From the NCBI RefSeq assembly GCF_036370855.1, contig NC_088112.1:14190469-14254468 (forward strand): 64,000 nucleotides of DNA, in the 5' to 3' direction. The stretch's first letter is position 1, and each line of letters starts with the position of its first letter. The notes below the pieces were generated by a model. That model was given only the letters and a program-made list of their open reading frames with translations, was not told the DNA's origin and made no database searches. The position numbers were made by a program, and so were the translations under genes. The stretch is from Dromaius novaehollandiae. Lineage: Eukaryota; Chordata; Aves; Casuariiformes; Dromaiidae. Below, piece after piece: positions 36,808 through 48,800 of this stretch.

Positions 36808-39800
36808 ACCTGGGCCTCTGCGCTTTCTCTCTCTCCTAACCCTAACCCTTACCCTAAACCTAAATCTTGCCTCAGGCGGGGCCCAAACCGCGGCCCAGCA
36901 GCCGCAATCGTGGCCCTGACCAGAAGACTGCCCTGCCATCAGTCTTGCTGCAGCCCCACCTTTTCTTTGGCATGCATTTGCAGCCCCCACTCCACCTTGG
37001 CCTCTAGGTTTTCTCTATCTTCTAATCCTAAACGTAACCCTTACCCTAAAGCTACCTAACCCTAACCCTAACCCTGAATCTCGCCTCAGGCGGGGCCCAA
37101 ACCGCAGCCTGACAGCCCCATTGGTGGCCCTGACAAAATAATTGCCCTGCACTCAGCCTTGCTGCAGCCCCACCTTTCCTTTGGCATGCCCTTTGCAGCC
37201 CCACTCCACCTGGGCCTCTGCACTTTCTCTCTCTCCTAACCCTAACCCTAACCCTAACCCTGACCCTAACGCTAAATCTCGTCTCAGGCGGGGCCCAAAA
37301 CGCAGCCCAGCAGCCCCATTGGTGGCCCTGACAAAAAAGTTGTCCTGCACTCAGCCTTGCTGCAGCCCCACCTTTCCTTTGGCATGCCCTTTGCAGCCCC
37401 ACTCCACCTGGGCCTCTGCGCTTTCTCTCTCTCCTAACCCTAACCCTAATCCTAAGCCTAGATCTCGCGTCAGGCTGGCCCAAAACGCAGACTAGCAGCA
37501 CCATTCGTGGCCCTGACAAAAAAGTTGCCCTGCACTCAGCCTTGCTGCAGCCCCACCTTTCCTTTGGCATGCCCTTTGCAGCCCCACTCCACCTGGGCCT
37601 CTGCGCTTTCTCTCTCTCCTAACCCTAACCCTAACCCTAAATCTCGCCTCAGGCGGGGCCCAAACCGCAGCCCAGCAGCCCCATTCGAGGCCCTGACAAA
37701 AGAGTTGTCCTGCACTCAGCCTTGCTGCAGCCCCACCTTTCCTTTGGCATGCCCTTTGCAGCCCCACTCCACCTGGGCCTCTGCGCTTTCTCTCTCTTCT
37801 AACCCTAACCCTAACCCTAACCCTAAATCTCGCCTCAGGCGGGGCCCAAACCGCAGACCAGCAGCCCCATTGGTGGCCCTGACAAAAGAGTTGCCCTGCA
37901 CTCAGCCTTGCTGCAGCCCCACCTTTCCTTTGGCATGCCCTTTGCAGCCCCACTCCACCTGGGCCTCTGCGCTTTCTCTCTCTTCTAACCCTAACCCTAA
38001 CCCTAACCCTAAATCTCGCCTCAGGCGGGGCCCAAACCGCAGATCAGCAGCCCCATTGGTGGCCCTGACAAAAAAGGTGCCCTGCCATCAGTCTTGCTGC
38101 AGCCCCACCTTTCCTTTGGCATGCCCTTTGCAGCCCCACTCCACCTGGGCCTCTGCGCTTTCTCTCTCTCCTAACCCTAACCCTACACCTAACCGTAACC
38201 CTAGAGCTCGCCTCAGGCGGGGCCCGAACCGCAGACTAGCAGCACCTTTCGTGGGCCTGACAAAAAAGTTGTCCTGCACTCAGCCTTGCTGCAGCCCCAC
38301 CTTTCCTTTGGCATGCCCTTTGCAGCCCCACTCCACCTGGGCCTCTGCGCTTTCTCTCTCTCCTAACCCTAACCCTACACCTAACCGTAACCCTAGAGCT
38401 CGCCTCAGGCGGGGCCCGAACCGCAGACTAGCAGCACCATTGGTGGCCCTGACAAAAAAGGTGCCCTGCACTCAGCCTTGCTGCAGCCCCACCTTTCCTT
38501 TGGCATGCCCTTTGCAGCCCCACTCCACCTGGGCCTCTGCGCTTTCTCTCTCTCCTAACCGTAACCGTAACCGTAACCCTAACCCTAACCGTAACCCTAA
38601 CCCTAACCCTAAGCCTAACCCTAAATCTCGCCTCAGGCGGGGCCCAAACCGCAGCCCGACAGCCCCATTGGTGGCCCTGACAAAAAAGTTGCCCTGCCAT
38701 CAGTCTTGCTGCAGCCCCACCTTTCCTTTGGCATGCCCTTTGCAGCCCCACTCCACCTGGGCCTCTGCGCTTTCTCTCTCTCCTAACCCTAACCCTAACC
38801 CTAAATCTCGCCTCAGGCAGGGCCCGAACTGCAGCCCAGCAGCCCCATTCGAGGCCCTGACAAAATAATTGCCCTGCACTCAGCCTTGCTGCAGCCCCAC
38901 CTTTCCTTTGGCATGCCCTTTGCAGCCCCACTGCACCTGGGCCTCTGCGCTTTCTCTCTCTCCTAACCCTAACCCTGACCCTAACCCTAAATCTCGCCTC
39001 AGGCGGGGCCCGAACCGCAGCCCAGCAGCACCATTGGTGGCCCTGACAAAAAAGTTGTCCTGCACTCAGCCTTGCTGCAGCCCCACCTTTCCTTTGGCAT
39101 GCCCTTTGCAGCCCCACTCCACCTGGGCCTCTGCGCTTTCTCTCTCTCCTAACCCTAACCCTAACCCTAACCCTGACCCTAACCCTAAATCTCGCCTCAG
39201 GCGGGGCCCGAACCGCAGCCCAGCAGCACCATTGGTGGCCCTGACAAAAATGTTGTCCTGCACTCAGCCTTGCTGCAGCCCCACCTTTCCTCTGGCATGC
39301 CCTTTGCAGCCCCACTCCACCTGGGCCTCTGCGCTTTCTCTCTCTCCTAACCGTAACCGTAACCCTAACCCTAACCCTAACCGTAACCCTAACCCTAACC
39401 CTAACCCTAACCCTAAATCTCACCTCAGGCGGGACCCGCGCCGCAGCCCGGTAGCCCCACTCGAGGCCCTGACAAAAAAGTTGCCCTGCCATCAGTCTTG
39501 CTGCAGCCCCACCTTTCCTTTGGCATGCCCTTTGCAGCCCCACTGCACCTGGGCCTCTGCGCTTTCTCTCTCTCCTAACCCTAACCCTAACCCTAACCCT
39601 AAATCTCGCCTCAGGCGGGGCCCAAACCGCAGCCCGACAGCCCCATTGGAGGCCCTGACAAAAAAGTTGCCCTGCCATCAGTCTTGCTGCAGCCCCACCT
39701 TTCCTTTGGCATGCCCTTTGCAGCCCCACTCCACCTGGGACCCTGCGCTTTCTCTCTCTCCTAACCCTAACCCTAACCCTAAATCTCACCTCAGGCAGGG

Positions 39801-42800
39801 CCCGAACCGCAGCCCATCAGCCCCATTCGAGGCCCTGACAAAATAATTGCCCTGCACTCAGCCTTGCTGCAGCCCCACCTTTCCTTTGGCATGCCCTTTG
39901 CAGCCCCACTCCACCTGGGCCTCTGCGCTTTCTCTCTCTCCTAACCCTAGCCCTAACCCTGACCCTAACCCTAAATCTCGTCTCAGGCGGGGCCCGAACC
40001 GCAGCCCGGCAGCACCATTGGTGGCCCTGACAAAAGAGTTGCCCTGCACTCAGCCTTGCTGCAGCCCCACCTTTCCTTTGGCATGCCCTTTGCAGCCCCA
40101 CTCCACCTGGGCCTCTGCGCTTTCTCTCTCTCCTAACCCTAGCCCTAACCCTGACCCTAACCCTAAATCTCGTCTCAGGCGGGGCCCGAACCGCAGCCCA
40201 GCAGCCCCATTGGTGGCCCTGACAAAAAAGGTGCCCTGCACTCAGCCTTGCTGCAGCCCCACCTTTCCTTTGGCATGCCCTTTGCAGCCCCACTCCACCT
40301 GGGCCTCTGCGCTTTCTCTCTCTTCTAACCCTAACCCTAACCCTAACCCTAAATCTCGCCTCAGGCGGGGCCCAAACCGCAGATCAGCAGCCCCATTGGT
40401 GGCCCTGACAAAAAAGGTGCCCTGCACTCAGTCTTGCTGCAGCCCCACCTTTCCTTTGGCATGCCCTTTGCAGCCCCACTCCACCTGGGCCTCTGCGCTT
40501 TCTCTCTCTCCTAACCCTAACCCTAACCCTAACCCTGACCCTAACCCTAAATCTCATCTCAGGCGGGGCCCGAACCGCAGCCCAGCAGCACCATTGGTGG
40601 CCCTGACAAAAAAGGTGCCCTGCACTCAGCCTTGCTGCAGCCCCACCTTTCCTCTGGCATGCCCTTTGCAGCCCCACTCCACCTGGGCCTCTGCGCTTTC
40701 TCTCTCTCCTAACCGTAACCGTAACCGTAACCCTAACCCTAACCGTAACCCTAACCCTAACCCTAAGCCTAACCCTAAATCTCGCCTCAGGCGGGACCCG
40801 AGCCGCAGCCCGGTAGCCCCACTCGAGGCCCTGACAAAAAAGTTGCCCTGCCATCAGTCTTGCTGCAGCCCCACCTTTCCTTTGGCATGCCCTTTGCAGC
40901 CCCACTCCACCTGGGCCTCTGCGCTTTCTCTCTCTCCTAACCCTAACCCTAACCCTAACCCTAAATCTCGCCTCAGGCGGGGCCCAAACCGCAGCCCGAC
41001 AGCCCCATTGGTGGCCCTGACAAAAAAGTTGCCCTGCCATCAGTCTTGCTGCAGCCCCACCTTTCCTCTGGCATGCCCTTTGCAGCCCCACTCCACCTGG
41101 GACCCTGCGCTTTCTCTCTCTCCTAACCCTAACCCTAACCCTAAATCTCGCCTCAGGCAGGGCCCGAACTGCAGCCCAGCAGCCCCATTCGAGGCCCTGA
41201 CAAAAAAGGTGCCCTGCACTCAGCCTTGCTGCAGCCCCACCTTTCCTTTGGCATGCCCTTTGCAGCCCCACTCCACCTGGGCCTCTGCGCTTTCTCTCTC
41301 TCCTAACCCTAACCCTAACCCTAACCCTGACCCTAACCCTAAATCTCGTCTCAGGCGGGGCCCGAACCGCAGCCCAGCAGCCCCATTGGTGGCCCTGACA
41401 AAAAAGTTGCCCTGCACTCAGCCTTGCTGCAGCCCCACCTTTCCTCTGGCATGCCCTTTGCAGCCCCACTCCACCTGGGCCTCTGCGCTTTCTCTCTCTC
41501 CTAACCGTAACCGTAACCCTAACCCTAACCCTAACCCTAACCCTAAATCTCGCCTCAGGCGGGACCCGAGCCGCAGCCCGGTAGCCCCACTCGAGGCCCT
41601 GACAAAAGAGTTGCCCTGCCATCAGTCTTGCTGCAGCCCCACCTTTCCTTTGGCATGCCCTTTGCAGCCCCACTGCACCTGGGCCTCTGCGCTTTCTCTC
41701 TCTCCTAACCCTAACCCTAAGCCTAAATCTCACCTCAGGCAGGGCCCGAACCGCAGCCCATCAGCCCCATTCGAGGCCCTGACAAAATAATTGCCCTGCA
41801 CTCAGCCTTGCTGCAGCCCCACCTTTCCTTTGGCATGCCCTTTGCAGCCCCACTCCACCTGGGCCTCTGCGCTTTCTCTCTCTCCTAACCCTAGCCCTAA
41901 CCCTGACCCTAACCCTAAATCTCGTCTCAGGCGGGGCCCGAACCGCAGCCCAGCAGCCCCATTCGAGGCCCTGACAAAAGAGTTGCCCTGCACTCAGCCT
42001 TGCTGCAGCCCCACCTTTCCTTTGGCATGCCCTTTGCAGCCCCACTCCACCTGGGCCTCTGCGCTTTCTCTCTCTCCTAACCCTAACCCTAACCCTAAAT
42101 CTCGCGTCAGGCTGGCCCAAAACGCAGCCCGGCAGCCCCATGCGTGGCCCTGGCAAAAAAGTTGCCCTGCACTCAGCCTTGCTGCAGCCCCACCTTTCCT
42201 TTGGCATGCCCTTTGCAGCCCCACTCCACCTGGGCCTCTGCGCTTTCTCTCTCTCCTAACCCTAACCCTAACCCTAAATCTCGCCTCAGGCGGGGCCCAA
42301 ACCGCAGCCCAGCAGCCCCATTGGTGGTCCTGACAAAAAAGTTGTCCTGCACTCAGCCTTGCTGCAGCCCCACCTTTCCTTTGGCATGCCCTTTGCAGCC
42401 CCACTCCACCTGGGCCTCTGCGCTTTCTCTCTCTCCTAACCCTAACCCTAAAGCCTAGGCCTAGATCTCGCATCAGGCAGGCCCAAAACGCAGCCCAGCA
42501 GCCCCATTGGTGGCCCTGACAAAAGAGTTGCCCTGCACTCAGCCTTGCTGCAGCCCCACCTTTCCTCTGGCATGCCCTTTGCAGCCCCACTCCACCTGGG
42601 CCTCTGCGCTTTCTCTCTCTCCTAACCCTAACCCTAACCCTAACCCTAAATCTCGCCTCAGGCGGGGCCCGAACCGCAGCCCAGCAGCACCATTGGTGGC
42701 CCTGACAAAAAAGTTGTCCTGCACTCAGCCTTGCTGCAGCCCCACCTTTCCTTTGGCATGCCCTTTGCAGCCCCACTCCACCTGGGCCTCTGCGCTTTCT

Positions 42801-45800
42801 CTCTCTCCTAACCCTAACCCTAACCCTAACCCTAAATCTCGCCTCAGGCGGGGCCCAAACCGCAGCCCAGCAGCCCCATTGGTGGCCCTGACAAAAAAGT
42901 TGCCCTGCACTCAGCCTTGCTGCAGCCCCACCTTTCCTCTGGCATGCCCTTTGCAGCCCCACTCCACCTGGGCCTCTGCGCTTTCTCTCTCTCCTAACTC
43001 TAACCCTAAATCTCGCCTCAGGCGGGGCCCGAACCGCAGCCCAGCAGCCCCATTGGTGGCCCTGACAAAAAAGTTGCCCTGCCATCAGCCTTGCTGCAGC
43101 CCCACCTTTCCTTTGGCATGCCCTTTGTAGCCCCACTCCACCTGGGCCTCTGCGCTTTCTCTCTCTCCTAAACCTAACCCTAAATCTCGCCTCAGGCGGG
43201 GCCCGAACCGCAGCCCAGCAGCACCATTGGTGGCCCTGACAAAAAAGGTGCCCTGCACTCAGCCTTGCTGCAGCCCCACCTTTCCTTTGGCATGCCTTTT
43301 GCAGCCCCACTCCACCTGGGCCTCTGCGCTTTCTCTCTCTCCTAACCCTAACCCTAACCGTAACCCTGACCCTAACCCTAAATCTCGTCTCAGGCGGGGC
43401 CCAAACCGCAGCCCAGCAGCCCCACTGGTGGCCCTGACAAAAAAGTTGCCCTGCACTCAGTCTTGCTGCAGCCCCACCTTTCCTTTGGCATGCCCTTTGC
43501 AGCCCCACTCCACCTGGGCCTCTGCACTTTCTCTCTCTCCTAACCCTAACCCTAACCCTAAATCTCACCTCAGGCAGGGCTCGAACCGCAGCCCAGCAGC
43601 CGCATTCGTGGCCCCGACAAAATCATTGCCCTGCACTCAGCCTTGCTGCAGCCCCACCTTTCCTTTAGCATGCCCTTTGCAGCCCGACTCCACCTGGGCC
43701 TCTGCGCTTTCTCTCTCTCCTAACCCTAACCCTAACCCTAACCCTAACCCTAACCCTAACCCTAACCCTAAATCTCGCCTCAGGCGGGACCCGAGCCGCA
43801 GCCTGGTAGCCCCATTCGATGCCCTGACAATAAAGGTGCCCTGCACTCAGCCTTGCTGCAGCCCCACCTTTCCTTTGGCATGCCCTTTGCAGCCCCACTC
43901 CACCTGGGCCTCTGCGCTTTCTCTCTCTCCTAACCGTAACCGTAACCGTAACCCTAACCCTAACCGTAACCCTAACCCTAACCCTAACCCTAACCCTAAA
44001 TCTCGCCTCAGGCGGGACCCGAGCCGCAGCCCGGCAGCCCCATTCGTGGCCCTGAAGAAAAAGGTGCCCTGCACTCAGTCTTGCTGCAGCCCCACCTTTC
44101 CTCTGGCATGCCCTTTGCAGCCCCACTCCACCTGGGCCTCTGCGCTTTCTCTCTCTCCTAACCCTAACCCTAACCCTAAATCTAGCCTCAGGCGGGGCTC
44201 AAACCGCAGCCCAGCAGCCCCATTGGTGGCCCTGACAAAAGAGTTGCCCTGCACTCAGCCTTGCTGCAGCCCCACCTTTCCTCTGGCATGCCCTTTGCAG
44301 CCCCACTCCACCTGGGCCTCTGCGCTTTCTCTCTCTCCTAAACCTAACCCTAACTCTAACCCTAAATCTCGCGTCAGGAGGGCCCAAAACGCAGCCTGGC
44401 AGCCCCATGCGTGGCCCTGGCAAAAAAGTTGCCCTGCACTCAGCCTTGCTGCAGCCCCACCTTTCCTTTGGCATGCCCTTTGCAGCCCCACTCCACCTGG
44501 GCCTCTGCGCTTTCTCTCTCTCCTAACCCTAACCCTAACCCTAACCCTAAATCTCGCCTCAGGCTGGCCCAAAACGCAGCCCGGCAGCCCAATTCGTGGC
44601 CCTGGCAAAAAAGTTGTCCTGCACTCAGCCTTGCTGCAGCCCCACCTTTCCTTTGGCATGCCCTTTGCAGCCCCACTGCACCTGGGCCTCTGCGCTTTCT
44701 CTCTCTCCTAACCCTAACCCTAACCCTAACCCTAACCCTAACCCTAAATCTCGTCTCAGGCGGGACCCAAACCGCAGCCCAGCAGCCCCACTGGTGGCCC
44801 TGACAAAAAAGATGCCCTGCACTCAGTCTTGCTGCAGCACCACCTTTCCTTTGGCATGCCCTTTGCAGCCCCACTCCACCTGGGCCTCTGCACTTTCTCT
44901 CTCTCCTAACCCTGACCCTAACCCTAAATCTCACCTCAGGCAGGGCTCGAACCGCAGCCCAGCAGCCGCATTCGTGGCCCCGACAAAAGAGTTGCCCTGC
45001 ACTCAGCCTTGCTGCAGCCCCACCTTTCCTTTGGCATGCCTTTTGCAGCCCCACTCCACCTGGGCCTCTGCGCTTTCTCTCTCTCCTAACCGTAACCCTA
45101 AAGCCTAGGCCTAGATCTCGCATCAGGCAGGCCCAAACCGCAGCCCAGCAGCCCCATTGGTGGCCCTGACAAAAAAGTTGTCCTGCACTCAGTCTTGCTG
45201 CAGCCCCACCTTTCCTTTGGCATGCCCTTTGCAGCCCCACTCCACCTGGGCCTCTGCGCTTTCTCTCTCTCCTAACCCTAACCCTAAAGCCTAAGCCTAT
45301 ATCTCGCGTCAGGCAGGCCCAAAACGCAGCCCAGCAGCCCCATTGGTGGCCCTGACAAAAGAGTTGCCCTGCACTCAGTCTTGCTGCAGCCCCACCTTTC
45401 CTTTGGCATGCCCTTTGCAGCCCCACTCCACCTGGGCCTCTGCGCTTTCTCTCTCTCCTAAACCTAACCCTAACGCTAACCCTAAATCTCGCCTCAGGCG
45501 GGGCCCAAACCGCAGCCCAGCAGCCCCATTGGTGGCCCTGGCAAAAGAGTTGCCCTGCACTCAGCCTTGCTGCAGCCCCACCTTTCCTTTAGCATGCCCT
45601 TTGCAGCCCCACTCCACCTGGGCCTCTGCGCTTTCTCTCTCTCCTAACCCTAACCCTAACCCTAACCCTAACCGTAACCGTAACCCTAACCCTAACCCTA
45701 AATCTCGCCTCAGGCGGGACCCGAGCCGCAGCCTGGTAGCCCCATTCGGTGCCCTGACAATAAAGGTGCCCTGCACTCAGCCTTGCTGCAGCCCCACCTT

Positions 45801-48800
45801 TCCTTTGGCATGCCTTTTGCAGCCCCACTGCACCTGGGCCTCTGCGCTTTCTCTCTCTCCTAACCCTAACCCTAACCCTAACCCTAACCCTAACCCTAAC
45901 CCTAACCCTAACCCTAAATCTCGCCTCAGGCTGGCCCGAACCGCAGCCCGACAGCCCCATTCGTGGCCCTGACAAAAGAGTTGCCCTGCACTCAGCCTTG
46001 CTGCAGCCCCACCTTTCCTTTGGCATGCCCTTTGCAGCCCCACTCCACCTGGGCCTCTGCGCTTTCTCTCTCTCCTAACCCTAACCCTAACCCTAAATCT
46101 CGTCTCAGGCGGGGCCCAAACCGCAGCCCAGCAGCCCCATTGGTGGCCCTGACAAAAGAGTTGTCCTGCACTCAGCCTTGCTGCAGCCCCACCTTTCCTT
46201 TGGCATGCCCTTTGCAGCCCCACTCCACCTGGGCCTCTGCGCTTTCTCTCTCTCCTAACCCTAACCCTAACCCTAACCCTGACCCTAATCCTAAATCTCG
46301 TCTCAGGCGGGGCCCGAACCGCAACCCGGCAGCACCATTGGTGGCCCTGACAAAAAAGGTGCCCTGCACTCAGCCTTGCTGCAGCCCCACCTTTCCTTTG
46401 GCATGCCCTTTGTAGCCCCACTCCACCTGGGCCTCTGCGCTTTCTCTCTCTCCTAACCCTAACCCTAAGCCTAACCCTGACCCTAACCCTAAATCTCGTC
46501 TCAGGCGGGGCCCAAACCGCAGACCAGCAGCCCCATTGGTGGCCCTGACAAAAAAGGTGCCCTGCACTCAGTCTTGCTGCAGCCCCACCTTTCCTTTGGC
46601 ATGCCCTTTGCAGCCCCACTCCACCTGGGCCTCTGCGCTTTCTCTCTCTCCTAACCCTAACCCTAACCCTAACCCTGACCCTAACCCTAAATCTCGCCTC
46701 AGGCGGGGCCCGAACCGCAGCCCAGCAGCACCATTGGTGGCCCTGACAAAAAAGTTGTCCTGCACTCAGCCTTGCTGCAGCCCCACCTTTCCTTTGGCAT
46801 GCCCTTTGCAGCCCCACTCCACCTGGGCCTCTGCGCTTTCTCTCTCTCCTAACCCTAACCCTAACCCTAACCCTAACCCTAACCCTAACCCTGACCCTAA
46901 CCCTAAATCTCGTCTCAGGTGGGGCCCGAACCGCTGCCCGGCAGCCCCATTCGTGGCCCTGAAGAAAAAGGTGCCCTGCCATCAGTCTTGCTGCAGCCCC
47001 ACCTTTCCTCTGGCATGCCCTTTGCAGCCCCACTCCACCTGGGCCTCTGCGCTTTCTCTCTCTCCTAACCCTAACCCTAACCCTAAATCTAGCCTCAGGC
47101 GGGGCCCAAACCGCAGCCCAGCAGCCCCATTGGTGGTCCTGACAAAAAAGTTGTCCTGCACTCAGCCTTGCTGCAGCCCCACCTTTCCTTTGGCATGCCC
47201 TTTGCAGCCCCACTCCACCTGGGCCTCTGCGCTTTCTCTCTCTCCTAACCCTAACCCTAAAGCCTAGGCCTAGATCTCGCATCAGGCAGGCCCAAAACGC
47301 AGCCCAGCAGCCCCATTGGTGGCCCTGACAAAAGAGTTGCCCTGCACTCAGCCTTGCTGCAGCCCCACCTTTCCTCTGGCATGCCCTTTGCAGCCCCACT
47401 CCACCTGGGCCTCTGCGCTTTCTCTCTCTCCTAAACCTAACCCTAACTCTAACCCTAAATCTCGCGTCAGGAGGGCCCAAAACGCAGCCCGGCAGCCCCA
47501 TGCGTGGCCCTGGCAAAAAAGTTGCCCTGCACTCAGCCTTGCTGCAGCCCCACCTTTCCTTTGGCATGCCCTTTGCAGCCCCACTCCACCTGGGCCTCTG
47601 CGCTTTCTCTCTCTCCTAACCCTAACCCTAACCCTAACCCTAAATCTCGCCTCAGGCGGGGCCCGAACCGCAGCCCAGCAGCACCATTGGTGGCCCTGAC
47701 AAAAAAGTTGTCCTGCACTCAGCCTTGCTGCAGCCCCACCTTTCCTTTGGCATGCCCTTTGCAGCCCCACTCCACCTGGGCCTCTGCGCTTTCTCTCTCT
47801 CCTAAACCTAACCCTAACCCTAACCCTAACCGTAACTCTAACCCTAAATCTCGCCTCAGGCGGGGCCCGAACCGCAGCCCAGCAGCACCATTGGTGGCCC
47901 TGACAAAAAAGGTGCCCTGCACTCAGCCTTGCTGCAGCCCCACCTTTCCTTTGGCATGCCTTTTGCAGCCCCACTCCACCTGGGCCTCTGCGCTTTCTCT
48001 CTCTCCTAACCCTAACCCTAACCCTAACCCTAAATCTCGCCTCAGGCTGGCCCAAAACGCAGCCCGGCAGCCCAATTCGTGGCCCTGGCAAAAAAGTTGT
48101 CCTGCACTCAGCCTTGCTGCAGCCCCACCTTTCCTTTGGCATGCCCTTTGCAGCCCCACTGCACCTGGGCCTCTGCGCTTTCTCTCTCTCCTAACCCTAA
48201 CCCTAAGCCTAACCCTGACCCTAACCCTAAATCTCGTCTCAGGCGGGACCCAAACCGCAGCCCAGCAGCCCCACTGGTGGCCCTGACAAAAAAGATGCCC
48301 TGCACTCAGTCTTGCTGCAGCACCACCTTTCCTTTGGCATGCCCTTTGCAGCCCCACTCCACCTGGGCCTCTGCACTTTCTCTCTCTCCTAACCCTGACC
48401 CTAACCCTAAATCTCACCTCAGGCAGGGCTCGAACCGCAGCCCAGCAGCCGCATTCGTGGCCCCGACAAAATCATTGCCCTGCACTCAGCCTTGCTGCAG
48501 CCCCACCTTTCCTTTGGCATGCCTTTTGCAGCCCCACTCCACCTGGGCCTCTGCGCTTTCTCTCTCTCCTAACCCTAACCCTAAAGCCTAGGCCTAGATC
48601 TCGCATCAGGCAGGCCCAAACCGCAGCCCAGCAGCCCCATTGGTGGCCCTGACAATAAAGGTGCCCTGCACTCAGTCTTGCTGCAGCCCCACCTTTCCTT
48701 TGGCATGCCCTTTGCAGCCCCACTCCACCTGGGCCTCTGCGCTTTCTCTCTCTCCTAAACCTAACCCTAACCCTAACCCTAAATCTCGCCTCAGGCGGGG

